Assembly (NCBI GenBank): GCA_946558465.1
Contig: CAMNTM010000004.1
Location: 62,001-126,000 of the forward strand
Direction of reading: 5' to 3'
Length of the DNA stretch: 64,000 bases
Source: an uncultured Lachnospiraceae bacterium
GTDB taxonomy: Bacteria; Bacillota; Clostridia; Lachnospirales; Lachnospiraceae
A program made the translations under genes and the position numbers. The notes beneath the pieces were generated by a model. The model saw nothing but the letters and a program-made list of their open reading frames with translations, was not told where the DNA came from and ran no database searches. Shown piece by piece: positions 24,868 to 33,803 of this stretch (the stretch's first letter is position 1; every line of letters starts with the position of its first letter).

Positions 24868-25974
24868 CTATCCCCACATATCCGCAATTTTCATCAGATG
24901 CTCTGTAATCTTGATTTTCTGAGGACAATGCTTCTCACACTGCCGGCAGGTGATGCAGTCAGAGGCTTTTCCGTATGTATCCCCCAGACCGTGATATAAG
25001 GGTTCCAATTTCCAGCCGTCTTCAGGGAACCTTTTTGCGCTGTTGTAAAGGGCAAAATAATCCGGAATACAGATATTTTTCGGACAGGACTTTACACAAT
25101 ACCGGCAGGCGGTACATGGTACTGTAGTGTTTTTTGTAATCATGTCGGCGGCCATCTTCAAAAGTTCAAGTTCTTCTGTTCCCAGCTGATAATTCTCTGC
25201 TGTTTTCATATTGTCCAGAATCTGTTCCTCCTCGTTCATACCGCTTAAAACCACCTCTACCTCCGGCTGAGAAAGTGCAAAGCGAACAGCCCATGCCGCC
25301 GGAGACCAATCCGGATGCCGCTTACGCATCAGAGCTTCCACCTCCTCAGGAACATTTGCCAGGGTTCCGCCTTTTACCGGCTCCATTACATACACTTTTT
25401 TCCCATATTTTACAGCCGTATCATAGCAGGCCTTAGCCTGTATCTCCGGGCTCTCCCAGTCCAGATAATTAAGCTGCAGCTGTACAACCTCCACACTTGG
25501 ATTTTCCCTTAGAATCTCTTCCAGCACTGCTGCGTCATCGTGATAGGAAAAACCGATATGCCGGATTTTCCCTTCCCGCTTTTTTTCCTCTAAGAATCCA
25601 AAGAAATCCCGATCCTTCGCATGCTGATAATGGGAACGGTTCAGCCAGTGCAGGAAAAAATAATCAAAATACTCTGCCCCGCACCGCTCAAGCTGCACCT
25701 GAAAATACTCTTCACACGCTTCCCTTGACGGGACCTGCCATGTAGGAAGCTTATCTGTGACGATAATCTCCTCTCTCGGATACCGTTCCATCACTGCTTT
25801 TTTCAACACTTCCTCACTCTTCTGTCCATGATAGGTGTAAGCGGTATCAAAGTAGTTTCCGCCCTTTGAGATATAAAGGTCTATAAGCTTTTTCGTCTTC
25901 TCCATATCAATAGACGCGTCATCTTTCGGATTTGTAAGCGGAAGCCTTAACATTCCGTAACCTAACTGTTTCAT
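24868..25974 (-). CDS. Aldo/keto reductase with C-terminal 4Fe-4S ferredoxin domain
   Basis: A 368-residue protein. Residues ~1-270 are an aldo/keto reductase barrel: FDTAYTYHGQKSEE gives the catalytic Asp and Tyr, VTDKLPTW the Lys and FFLHWLNRS the His region. The C-terminal ~90 residues carry two cysteine clusters, CTACRYCVKSCPKNIC and CITCRQCEKHCPQKI, that would bind two 4Fe-4S clusters. Such fused enzymes in anaerobes may exchange electrons with ferredoxin rather than only NADPH. It is on the same strand as the first grd-like pair and 139 bp downstream of it, separated by a palindromic repeat. Confidence 0.9.
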   Translation of the reverse strand: MKQLGYGMLRLPLTNPKDDASIDMEKTKKLIDLYISKGGNYFDTAYTYHGQKSEEVLKKAVMERYPREEIIVTDKLPTWQVPSREACEEYFQVQLERCGAEYFDYFFLHWLNRSHYQHAKDRDFFGFLEEKKREGKIRHIGFSYHDDAAVLEEILRENPSVEVVQLQLNYLDWESPEIQAKACYDTAVKYGKKVYVMEPVKGGTLANVPEEVEALMRKRHPDWSPAAWAVRFALSQPEVEVVLSGMNEEEQILDNMKTAENYQLGTEELELLKMAADMITKNTTVPCTACRYCVKSCPKNICIPDYFALYNSAKRFPEDGWKLEPLYHGLGDTYGKASDCITCRQCEKHCPQKIKITEHLMKIADMWG

Positions 25975-26013
25975 CTTCGTCCTCCTTGTAATTGCCCTTT
26001 GTCCTGTGTTACA

Positions 26014-26049
26014 TGGGGACGGGGTATTTCTAGAAATACCCCGTCCCCA
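26014..26049. repeat. Dispersed palindromic repeat, copy 2
   Basis: Perfect 36-bp palindrome with arms TGGGGACGGGGTATTTCT and its complement and no loop, 64 bp beyond the stop of the first GrdB-like selenoprotein gene. Same core as copies at 16098 and 36721. Confidence 0.9.
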
Positions 26050-26113
26050 ACGAGGGATAGCCCTGTCCCAAATTTATTTTACATCGCCAAGCAAGTTAAG
26101 TTTTTCATGTTGT

Positions 26114-27415
26114 TTAGAAAAACTCCGGCTCAGTAATATCCGTGGACACCGCCTTAAGCGCGCGCTCCATGAAATCTCGCCTCATCTTCTTCTGCTCGTC
26201 AAGGGTAAGCTCCACATCACTGCAGGGGTGCTTAATCGCAGTCCCCGGTATAATACGATTGCTTCCGGTCACTTTGGCAACCGGCGTCATATTCGTAATA
26301 TGTGCGGTCGGAATCCCGGCCTTTTCCAGTTCTTTTACCATCGTTGCACCGCAACGCGTACAGCTTCCTCATGTGGATACAAAAATAACCGCATCTACAT
26401 CTCTTGCCCTTACCTCCTGCGCAATCTCCTCTCCCATACGGTGCGCTTCTTTAAGGGCAGTAAGATTTCCTGTTGTTGTAAAAAGATAGGGATAGAGACT
26501 TCCGAATGCCCCTTCTCTTTCCAGCTCCTTAATGGTAGATAAGGGTACTAAAACCTCCGGGTCTGCATTGACATCATTGGTACTGTAGCCTCCGTGGACA
26601 CTGAAGAACTCGCCCGGCCTAAGTGCATCCAGCTCTCCCACCGGATAAGTTTTCCAGATAGATGCCGTTCCTGACGGCATGTGGTCCGGATTACCAACCG
26701 GGACCAGTCCGCCGGTTGTGACGACTGCAACCTTGCTGTGTCTGATGTTTTCTACCGCCCTTGCCGGAGCCACTGCGTCGTGCGTCTCAATCACATATTC
26801 CGTCTCATAATCTTCTCCGGCAATCTTCGTAAGCAGCATATCAACGGCGCGGTCAGCCGCCGTTTTTTCTACAAAAACCTCTTTCCTTATCCCGTGTCCA
26901 AAATAGCCCTCGGCGTCTGCCCAGAGGATTTCCTCTCCGGCAATGATTTTATTTGCAAGGCGGGCTATCTGTCCGGCATCTTTACGCATTTTTACAGAAC
27001 TTTTATTACCCTTCATGATATAGATTCCTGAATTTCCTCTGTATGCGTCAAGCCCCGGATTTTCCTCATGCATACAGGTAACCGCTGGAACATGATAAAA
27101 TTCATTTATGTATTTGCACATAGCCCCGCAGCTCATGCCGTAGCGGCCGGACTGAAATGCCGGACCTGCCAGAAACAGATCAAACTCTATATTCTCCAAA
27201 AAACCCCGAATCGCCTCAACCGCCTTCTCCTGATTGGTATTCATATAATTATCTCCGCACACAACCGTATGGGTAATCTCAGCACCCTTTAACGCCTGCT
27301 GCAGCGCCAGTCCGGGACCCACCGGGCCTTCATGGACTGCCGGCTCATAATCAGCCTGATCCTCACCCCCGACTCCGGCAAAAAACTGATTGATATATAA
27401 AATCACACGTTTCAT
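26114..27415 (-). CDS. GrdB/GrdF/GrdH-like selenoprotein B subunit (in-frame UGA), first copy
   Basis: A 433-residue selenoprotein when the TGA at 26369-26371 is read as selenocysteine. Upstream of it lie 348 residues of the glycine/sarcosine/betaine reductase protein B large subunit (MKRVILYINQFFAGVGGEDQ, AGPAFQSGRYGMSCG, CMHEENPG, TTGGLVPVGNPDHMPSGTAS, FFSVHGGYSTNDVN). Directly after it the frame continues GSCTRCGATMVKELEKAGIP, giving the UxxCxxC redox motif of GrdB, and ends 84 codons after the UGA. Twelve nt past the UGA a 6-bp hairpin with a GGU loop (26342-26356) fits a bacterial SECIS. In known reductases this subunit binds the amine substrate, attacks it with Sec and passes a carboxymethyl group to GrdA. 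It follows its GrdE-like partner by 21 nt. Substrate unknown. Confidence 0.93.
26342..26356 (-). promoter_or_regulatory. Candidate SECIS hairpin of the first selenoprotein
   Basis: Minus-strand CGTTGC-GGT-GCAACG, a perfect 6-bp stem with a 3-nt loop beginning with G, starting 13 nt after the UGA codon. Placement and loop match bacterial SELB-recognised SECIS elements. The same 15 nt occur in the second copy. Confidence 0.8.
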
Positions 27416-27436
27416 TTTTTTCTATGCCTCCTGTCT

Positions 27437-28735
27437 TTAATATTCCTTCACCGTTTTTGCAAGAAACCCTGTACTGTTGCCTCCGTCTGCCATCATATAC
27501 ATATTGACAACAAGAGAACCATCCGGGCGCAGGCTTGGCCCATAGGTATCGTGCACCGGCCAGGAGCCGTAAAAATAATCTCTCACGGTAGATTCCAAAT
27601 CCCCGATCACCAAATCCATCGGTGGAAGCTCATACACCTCATTGGTATCTCCACCTGAGACAATAGCATCCCCCTTCGGGTCCTGCATCATCTTGCCGCC
27701 ATGCTCAGACATAATTCCTACGGTTTTAATTCCCCGGTCTTCAAGCTCCGCCAGCTGGTAAAATAAATCCACATCCACATTGCTTCCTCCGCCCCACTCG
27801 GCCACAATGGCAGCGTCAAGCATAAGCGCAGAAGCCAATTCTCCGCTTATGCTCCGCACCCGGAGCTTCATATCATTGGTCACATCTCCCGGAAACAGCA
27901 CCACACCCACGAAATTAATTGTCTTTCCGTGCTCCTTATACAGCCTTTTGATAACCGGATTATTCTGGAATCCGTAAGCTGTCGTCGTCTGCCCCATAAG
28001 GCCAAACTGAGAAGCCAGTGCGCCATCTAATATCTCATTTGGGTGCATATACATGGAAAGCATATTGTGGCAGTCTGCGCCGTAGACCATCTCATTACAG
28101 CCATTTGCCAGCTGGCTGATAATCGTCATGTAGTATGCCACTCTCGGCAAGCCCTTCCTTTCAGCCTCCGCGGCCCCTGTTTCCAGCTCGTACTGCTCCC
28201 ACTCCTCCGGCTCCTGCTCTGCAACGGATTTTGCCACATATTCAGCCAGGAGATGCGCTGCTTTCCTCTGCTCGTCCTCCACACGGATAGACAGATCCAG
28301 ATCCTTTTCTACTGCCCGCTCTGCATAGACTACCAGATTAATCAACTGTGAATAAATGCTGTGCTTCGCCGCCGGACCGGACATATCAACCATCCCATCC
28401 ACCATATTTCCATATTTTCCGCAGCAGATAACGCTCATATTTTTCAGTGCATACACAATCCCCTCACCGGCTGTCTTCACCGGTCCTGTATACCCTGGAA
28501 ATACCGCCCGGCCATCCGGACGGAAGCGCGGCTCCACCGCCGCCTTTGCCGGAACCAGACGCGTGCTGTCCCCCGGCCTCACTATATACAGCTTGATATT
28601 CGTAAGCTTCCCATCTGCGTTCAGACAGGCGATGGCTTCTTCCTCATTGACAGTAAGTACTCCTTCATGAAATGAAGTTTTACTGCCAAATCGAATATCC
28701 TTCACATAAAAATTCCCAATTTCCAGTTTTTTCAT
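27437..28735 (-). CDS. GrdE/GrdG/GrdI-like protein B subunit precursor, first copy
   Basis: A 432-residue homologue of the GrdE-type subunit, the second part of substrate-specific protein B of glycine, sarcosine and betaine reductases. The N-terminus MKKLEIGNFYVKDIRFGSKTSFH, the VEPRFRPDGRAVFPGYTGPV stretch (~68-86), MVDMSGPAAKHSIYSQ, and NNPVIKRLYKEHGKTINFVG are family features. Classical GrdE is a proprotein cut at an internal cysteine that becomes a pyruvoyl group. Here the matching stretch (LDGALASQFGLMGQTTTAYG, ~238-257) has no cysteine; the nearest are Cys213 and Cys222 in NGCNEMVYGADC. It is paired with the selenoprotein gene 21 nt downstream. The N-terminal start follows GGGAGAGG. Confidence 0.88.
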   Translation of the reverse strand: MKKLEIGNFYVKDIRFGSKTSFHEGVLTVNEEEAIACLNADGKLTNIKLYIVRPGDSTRLVPAKAAVEPRFRPDGRAVFPGYTGPVKTAGEGIVYALKNMSVICCGKYGNMVDGMVDMSGPAAKHSIYSQLINLVVYAERAVEKDLDLSIRVEDEQRKAAHLLAEYVAKSVAEQEPEEWEQYELETGAAEAERKGLPRVAYYMTIISQLANGCNEMVYGADCHNMLSMYMHPNEILDGALASQFGLMGQTTTAYGFQNNPVIKRLYKEHGKTINFVGVVLFPGDVTNDMKLRVRSISGELASALMLDAAIVAEWGGGSNVDVDLFYQLAELEDRGIKTVGIMSEHGGKMMQDPKGDAIVSGGDTNEVYELPPMDLVIGDLESTVRDYFYGSWPVHDTYGPSLRPDGSLVVNMYMMADGGNSTGFLAKTVKEY

Positions 28736-28988
28736 GCCAGATACCTCTCCCTTCGCTACTTGACTGATTTTTCTTAATTTTTCAATAATTATATAGTTTT
28801 TATCTATGTTTATTATATCGTTCCACTGACGACTGTACCATGTATGGATTCCACATTTCTACACTTCTCATCCTTGACAGATTTCACAATGACCTATTGC
28901 TCTGTCCACATTGACTACACAGTCTCTGTATGTAATACTGTCAATGTTGCTATATTCTTAATCAACCAAATAACAGAAGATTTTTGCT
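28736..28988. other. Non-coding upstream region of the first grd-like pair
   Basis: No gene is seen. It carries a TATAAT box on the minus strand near 28813 with only a weak -35, and a perfect 8-bp inverted repeat ACATTGAC (28908-28915)/GTCAATGT (28940-28947), a possible operator. It ends at the strong hairpin behind the DUF362 gene. Confidence 0.5.
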
Positions 28989-29044
28989 CTCAAAAAGAGA
29001 AGTGACAGCGCAGACTAAATTGTGCTGTCACTTCTCTTTTTGAG
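28989..29044 (-). terminator. Long hairpin terminator behind the DUF362 lipoprotein gene
   Basis: A 21-bp perfect stem with a 14-nt loop; the right arm contains CTCTTTTT in the minus direction. It isolates the grd-like pair from the upstream operon. Confidence 0.85.
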
Positions 29045-29089
29045 TTCTCTTTCTATCAAAATCCAGTAAAATACGTTTGTCCGGTTCCC

Positions 29090-30472
29090 CTATCTCTTCT
29101 TCATAATCCTGACAAGCTCGATTCCTTCCGTCTTTCCCAGGTTACGGCTGTACATCTTTTCCACGGAATTATTCCAGTGCTCATGGACGCCAAGATTTTC
29201 CACTTTTTCGCCGTTTCCGTTATAATATACCGTCCCGGAAGGCGCCTGGCCTGCCAGAGCGTCCTCGTGCAGATAATTCTCTACATTCGGGTTCCCTTTT
29301 AATACTCCGTTATTTTCCGTAACCGCAGGTTCATTGATTAGAAAATCTGCTCCAACGGAATCAATCGCCACTGGGTCCTGAGAAACAAATATACTGGAAG
29401 TATAATTTCCGTCAAAAGGCATCTGCCGCCATCTGGCTGTCTCCTCCGTAATAGAAGCGCCCTCCGACGGAGCGCAGATCAACGCATCCAGCAGATACAG
29501 AACGGTCTTTCCTCCAAGCATCTCATTTGCAGTCAAATCTGTAAGCGGGCTATAGGTATTCCTCTCATTCTTTGTCAAAAACTGATGCAGATTCGCCCCT
29601 TCCGGAGGCCGCATAACATTTCCGTTGATAAAGGAGCCAAAATGATTCTTTCCGCAAAGCGTGATGCCATAGCTGTGTCCTTTCAGATTCGCCAGGTTAA
29701 TCAGATATTCTGCTTCCGTCACACAAGTCGGAAGATAGTTGACTGCCCCGCTAAACTCATAAGACCAGTCGATTGGCGCGGCTTCATCCGCCACACCGTT
29801 CCTTCTGTCTACAAAATGAATCCCCTCCAGGCTTCCTTCTGTACACATGCGGACCATATAATCCGGGAACAGCCGGGATACATCATATACGGTGATATCC
29901 GACGGCACTGCGCCGGCTTCTTCCACCAGGGATAATAACAACGCCTTCAAAAGGACAGAATTGGTATAGCTTAGCTGTGTTTCTCCGGAGGTATCGTCGT
30001 CAAATACGCCTGAACCGTTGATGTTCGCCTTAATGGCAATCTTCTCTCCGGCCTTGTATTCTGTATTGTCTTTCCCTCTGTCTTTATTATGCGCCTGGAA
30101 TAACTCTTCCCAGCTCTCCCGGGCGGTCTCTTTTCCTCCAAGAGCGACGATACTGTCATCTACCATATCCTGAACAGCCGATTCATCAAAATTCTCCGGC
30201 CGCCACCAGAAATCCTCGCCAGTCCACCTCACTGAATCCGTATCGTATACCCATACCACACGGCCCGGCAAGGCTCCGACTCCCTTTCCATAAGGCTCAT
30301 GCTGCGGAAAAACAGAATCATATGGATACTGAGACTTATATTCAGACTTAGTTACAGACTCAGGCGCAGATACAGACTCTTCCTCTGTCTTGAAAATTTC
30401 CTTTTCTTTTCCGCATGCGGCCAGTAAACTTATGAAAATAATACCTGTTAGAATACACACTACTTTTTTCAT
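29090..30472 (-). CDS. DUF362 domain lipoprotein
   Basis: A 460-residue protein. The start at 30472 (MKKVVCILTGIIFISLLAACG) gives a clean lipoprotein signal with Cys20 in the lipobox and sits 7 nt behind the alcohol dehydrogenase gene; longer in-frame starts would overlap that gene. A polar linker of ~40 residues follows, then the DUF362 domain: IAIKANINGSG, a TNSVLLKALLLSLVEEAGA segment, INLANLKGHSYGITLCGKNHFGSF, and VSQDPVAIDSVGADFL near the end. DUF362 proteins are of unknown function, often with iron-sulfur clusters; no ferredoxin-type cysteine cluster is seen here. It probably sits on the outer face of the membrane. Confidence 0.85.
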   Translation of the reverse strand: MKKVVCILTGIIFISLLAACGKEKEIFKTEEESVSAPESVTKSEYKSQYPYDSVFPQHEPYGKGVGALPGRVVWVYDTDSVRWTGEDFWWRPENFDESAVQDMVDDSIVALGGKETARESWEELFQAHNKDRGKDNTEYKAGEKIAIKANINGSGVFDDDTSGETQLSYTNSVLLKALLLSLVEEAGAVPSDITVYDVSRLFPDYMVRMCTEGSLEGIHFVDRRNGVADEAAPIDWSYEFSGAVNYLPTCVTEAEYLINLANLKGHSYGITLCGKNHFGSFINGNVMRPPEGANLHQFLTKNERNTYSPLTDLTANEMLGGKTVLYLLDALICAPSEGASITEETARWRQMPFDGNYTSSIFVSQDPVAIDSVGADFLINEPAVTENNGVLKGNPNVENYLHEDALAGQAPSGTVYYNGNGEKVENLGVHEHWNNSVEKMYSRNLGKTEGIELVRIMKKR

Positions 30473-30479
30473 ATTCCGG

Positions 30480-31655
30480 CTACCTGTATGACTTATCAAA
30501 AATGCCTGCACACTCCTCATCGGACATCTCGCATGGATTTGCAAGGAACAGCCCGCCCATCGTTTCTCTGGCATTCACTGCCAGCGTCATGGATTCTTCC
30601 GGCTTAAAACCATAATCACTCATTCTCAAATCATCTACGCCGCATTCCTTCTGCAAATTCACAAGGGCGGTGATGAAATCCTCCGGCTTATCAGACTTCG
30701 GAATTCCCATTACTTTTGCCATCTTGATAAACTGCTCATCGCAGGCATGCTTCTCAATGAAAAATTCAGCAAAGGCTTTAGATATCATAATCAATCCTGC
30801 GCCGTGGGGCAGATCGTGATGATAAGCGCTCATGGCATGCTCCATTGAATGCTGCGCCGTTGTGCTGGTAAGCTGCATCGTAATCCCGGCAATCGTGCTT
30901 CCGTAAGCCACATGCTCACGCGCCTCCAAATCGTTTCCGTCCTTTACCGCACGGGGCAGATATTTTACGATACTCTCAATCGCGGAAAGCGCAATGGCTT
31001 CGCTGAGAATATTGACGCCGGCTGACATCATAACCTCCGTATTATGGAATAACGCGTCAAAGCCCTGATAAGCCGTATACTTTGCAGGTACGGTTTTCAT
31101 CAGCTCCGGGTCCACAACTGCGAGCACCGGCACGATGGACGGGTCACCGAAACCAATCTTTTCATTTGTCTGGTGGTTGGAAATTACGCCCCAGCAGTTA
31201 ATCTCTGAGCCGGTTCCCGAGCTTGTGGCAATCGTTACAATAGGCAGCGCCGGATTCACAAGCGGCTGCGCCTTGCCGGTCCCCCCATTTACATAGTCCC
31301 ACAAATCCCCCGGATTTGTCGCCATAGCCGCAACTGCAACAGAAGAATCCAGGACTGCTCCGCCGCCTAGTGCCACGATAAAATCACACTGGTTTTCCTT
31401 TGCAAACGCGGCTGCCTCCATCACAACTTCCTTTGATGGATTTTCATGGATATTAGCGCAAATCACATACTCCGTCCCTGCTTCCTTAAGCTGGTTTTCT
31501 ACACGCTCCAGAGTTCCGTATTTCTTTACGGAAGCTCCCCTTGAAATTAACAAAAGCGCCTTTTTCCCCGGCATTTTCTGCTTTCCAAGCTCGCTCAGTT
31601 TCCCGCTTCCGAAAATTAAGTTTGTGGGATTATTAAAGTTAAAATTCATGTTCAT
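30480..31655 (-). CDS. Iron-containing alcohol dehydrogenase (group III)
   Basis: A 391-residue enzyme starting at 31655, where GGAGG lies 7 nt before the ATG. The N-terminal NAD(P)-binding half has NPTNLIFGSGKLSELGKQK, GGGAVLDSSVAVAA and IATSSGTGSEINCWGVI. Iron ligands are visible in QGFDALFHNTE (Asp, His) and HSMEHAMSAYHHDLPHGAGL (two His). It would reduce an aldehyde or oxidise an alcohol with NAD(P). Order: small protein gene at 31684-31902, this gene, then the DUF362 gene, all one operon divergent from a LysR regulator. Confidence 0.93.
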   Translation of the reverse strand: MNMNFNFNNPTNLIFGSGKLSELGKQKMPGKKALLLISRGASVKKYGTLERVENQLKEAGTEYVICANIHENPSKEVVMEAAAFAKENQCDFIVALGGGAVLDSSVAVAAMATNPGDLWDYVNGGTGKAQPLVNPALPIVTIATSSGTGSEINCWGVISNHQTNEKIGFGDPSIVPVLAVVDPELMKTVPAKYTAYQGFDALFHNTEVMMSAGVNILSEAIALSAIESIVKYLPRAVKDGNDLEAREHVAYGSTIAGITMQLTSTTAQHSMEHAMSAYHHDLPHGAGLIMISKAFAEFFIEKHACDEQFIKMAKVMGIPKSDKPEDFITALVNLQKECGVDDLRMSDYGFKPEESMTLAVNARETMGGLFLANPCEMSDEECAGIFDKSYR

Positions 31656-31683
31656 CACAGATACCTCCATTATCCTTCATTTT

Positions 31684-31902
31684 TCATTGTTCTTTTTTCA
31701 TTGTATAGACCAGATAGTCCAGGCACTCTATCCTGTTCTGGCTGACATGCAGCTTCTCCAGAAGCTCCTTCCTGTGCAGAGCAAGAAGCCGGAACTGTTC
31801 CTTTCGTTTTCCTTCTTTCTCCAGATGAAGAAATCTTTGAATGATATCCGAATTGCAGCCAGCATCCTTTAGATTGCGGAGAAGCTTTTCTTTTTCTGTC
31901 AT
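31684..31902 (-). CDS. Small helical protein preceding the iron alcohol dehydrogenase
   Basis: A 72-residue soluble protein (MTEKEKLLRNLKDAGCNSD at the start) with a GGAGGTGG site before it; an upstream in-frame Met is not supported. It is rich in charged residues and predicted all-helical: IIQRFLHLEKEGKRKEQFRL, LLALHRKELLEKLHVSQNRI, CLDYLVYTMKKEQ. I recall similar small proteins next to such dehydrogenases and LysR genes in gut Clostridia but cannot name a family. It lies 28 nt upstream of the dehydrogenase, so it may be a partner or modulator. Confidence 0.7.
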   Translation of the reverse strand: MTEKEKLLRNLKDAGCNSDIIQRFLHLEKEGKRKEQFRLLALHRKELLEKLHVSQNRIECLDYLVYTMKKEQ

Positions 31903-31932
31903 CTTATCCGACCACCTCCTCTTGACAGACTC

Positions 31933-32000
31933 AGTGTACCACGATATATTTAAGAATAGCAAATACTTAGTTTTTATATCACTTTATGCCTTTTAGGCAT
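31933..32000. promoter_or_regulatory. Divergent promoter region with LysR box
   Basis: Minus-strand promoter TTGCTA-N18-TACACT at 31933-31962 for the dehydrogenase operon. At 31986-32000 ATGCCTTTTAGGCAT is a perfect palindrome containing the T-N11-A pattern of LysR operators, placed between the two divergent units. Confidence 0.7.
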
Positions 32001-32019
32001 GTTAAAAGGAGGGATTCTT

Positions 32020-32913
32020 ATGGAAATCAGAGTACTTCGTTATTTTTTAGCAGTCGCAAGAGAGGAAACCATCACAGGAGCCGCCAATTATCTTCATATG
32101 ACCCAGCCGACCCTCTCCAGGCAGATTAAGGATCTGGAAGAAGAGCTGGGACAGAAGCTGCTTGTAAGAGGAAGCCGCCGGGTAAAATTAACGCCGGAAG
32201 GGATGCTGTTTCGCAGGCGTGCGGAAGAAATCATCTCTATGGTGGACAAGACGGAAGCAGAGTTTAACTCTATGGAGAATACGGTAAGCGGCGATATCTA
32301 TATCGGCGGCGGCGAGACAGATGCTATCCGGCTGATAGCAAACGTCATAAAGGATATCCAGCACAGCTATCCGGATATCCACTACCATCTGTACAGTGGA
32401 AATGCGGAAGACGTAACGGAACGTCTAGACAAAGGCCTTCTGGATTTTGGCATTCTGATTCAGCCCGCCGATTTGTCTAAATATGATTTCATCGATATCC
32501 CGGCCAAAGACAAATGGGGCGTTATTATGCGAAAAGACAGCCCTCTTGCCAGGAAAACTTCTATCCGTAAAGAGGACCTGTGGAATCTGCCGCTTATCTG
32601 CTCCCGGCAAGCCATACAGCACGGACAGATGGGCGAATTTGCAAAATGGTTCGGGGAGGGCCTGGAAAAGGCGGACGTTGTATCGACCTTCAATCTGGTT
32701 TACAATGCGTCGATTATGGTAGATGCCGGAATCGGCTGTGCCGTCACCATCGACAAGCTGGTGAATACGTCACAGTTCAGCAGTCTCTGCTTCCGGCCTC
32801 TGGAGCCTGAGCTGGAATCGGGACTGAATCTTGTGTGGAAGAAGTATCAGATATTTTCTCCAGCGGCCTCCTTATTTCTGGAACGGCTTAAGGAGGCCTT
32901 TGGCAGAATCTGA
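32020..32913 (+). CDS. LysR-family transcriptional regulator
   Basis: A 297-residue LysR regulator; the start at 32020 follows AAAGGAGGG, and an in-frame ATG 21 nt earlier is less likely. The N-terminal winged helix has EIRVLRYFLAVAREETITGA and HMTQPTLSRQIKDLEEELGQ; the effector-binding domain follows from ~residue 90. It is divergent from the small protein/alcohol dehydrogenase/DUF362 operon and a LysR box lies between them, so it most likely controls that operon. Confidence 0.93.
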   Translation: MEIRVLRYFLAVAREETITGAANYLHMTQPTLSRQIKDLEEELGQKLLVRGSRRVKLTPEGMLFRRRAEEIISMVDKTEAEFNSMENTVSGDIYIGGGETDAIRLIANVIKDIQHSYPDIHYHLYSGNAEDVTERLDKGLLDFGILIQPADLSKYDFIDIPAKDKWGVIMRKDSPLARKTSIRKEDLWNLPLICSRQAIQHGQMGEFAKWFGEGLEKADVVSTFNLVYNASIMVDAGIGCAVTIDKLVNTSQFSSLCFRPLEPELESGLNLVWKKYQIFSPAASLFLERLKEAFGRI

Positions 32914-32984
32914 ACAGTACATCCAAAGCACCGTTAATTAATGGAAGTGCCTTATTGCCCAGTGCCTGCGCCGCAATTGTAATT

Positions 32985-33752
32985 CTACACCGGCACCTTC
33001 CAGAATTCCGGGTCGGAAAGTGCTTCTACTATATTGTCACTGTAGGCTTCCACAAGCTGAATACCCTTTTCCTTCGTAGCAGTCGCTGCATTTCCCATAA
33101 TACCATTTTCCGTATGAGATTCCATATAGTGGAATGTTCCTATTACTCCCGTATCTTCATATTTGCTGCAGCCGCCTTCATAACCGCTCATCTCTTTATA
33201 GCTTGGATCTACCAGACTTTCGTCATAAGCAAGGACAATGGAGGTCTCAACCTCTCCGGAATGTATCATAAATTTCTGTGACTCTAAGAACTGTGACTCA
33301 TCTATGCCCGCGGTGCAGGGAACATTATAAACCGGAAAGCCAAGCTCTCTATTAATTTCGATCAACGCCACATCAATCGGCGCCATATTTCCGCCGTGTC
33401 CGTTCACCAGTGCAATTTTTCTAAATCCCTGAGATGCAATCGCCTTACACTGCTCCTTAAGAACCTGAATAAAGGTACGCGGCTCAATGCTAAGACTTCC
33501 CGGAAAATTCATATGGTGCATAGAATTTGCAATGACAAAGGACGGTGCGATTACAGCAGATATCCCTTTCTTTTCAAGTTTCTCCGCCGCAAGCTGGCTT
33601 ACCCAGCTTGCGCTGATTAAATCCGTAGCCACCGGAAGGTGCGAACCATGCTGCTCAATAGCTCCTATCGGCATAAACACAATGGCCTGCTCCTCTGATA
33701 ATTTTTTTAATTCGGGAGCTGATAAATCCTCCCACTTAAATTTGTTCTTCAT
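32985..33752 (-). CDS. Creatininase-family amidohydrolase
   Basis: A 255-residue enzyme of the creatininase fold. FMPIGAIEQHGSHLPVATD near residues 30-48 supplies the Glu, His and Asp metal ligands, ALVNGHGGNMAPID the next His, and IHSGEVETSIVLAY the final Glu. Family members hydrolyse creatinine to creatine, deformylate FAPy compounds, or cleave a modified peptide (MftE). With grd-like reductases nearby, a role in opening a cyclic amide such as creatinine or a hydantoin is attractive but unproved. It is the last gene in the unit that runs from the transporters at 36538 through the MFS gene. Confidence 0.85.
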   Translation of the reverse strand: MKNKFKWEDLSAPELKKLSEEQAIVFMPIGAIEQHGSHLPVATDLISASWVSQLAAEKLEKKGISAVIAPSFVIANSMHHMNFPGSLSIEPRTFIQVLKEQCKAIASQGFRKIALVNGHGGNMAPIDVALIEINRELGFPVYNVPCTAGIDESQFLESQKFMIHSGEVETSIVLAYDESLVDPSYKEMSGYEGGCSKYEDTGVIGTFHYMESHTENGIMGNAATATKEKGIQLVEAYSDNIVEALSDPEFWKVPV

Positions 33753-33803
33753 GAAAAATCCTCCTGTCTTAATTGTTCTTCTTTTTCCAAATATTTTCTC
33801 AAT

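Noticed and set aside
26369-26371. TGA as a true stop dividing GrdB into two genes
   Set aside because: The frame continues through a UxxCxxC motif and conserved GrdB C-terminus in both copies, with a SECIS-like hairpin at fixed distance.
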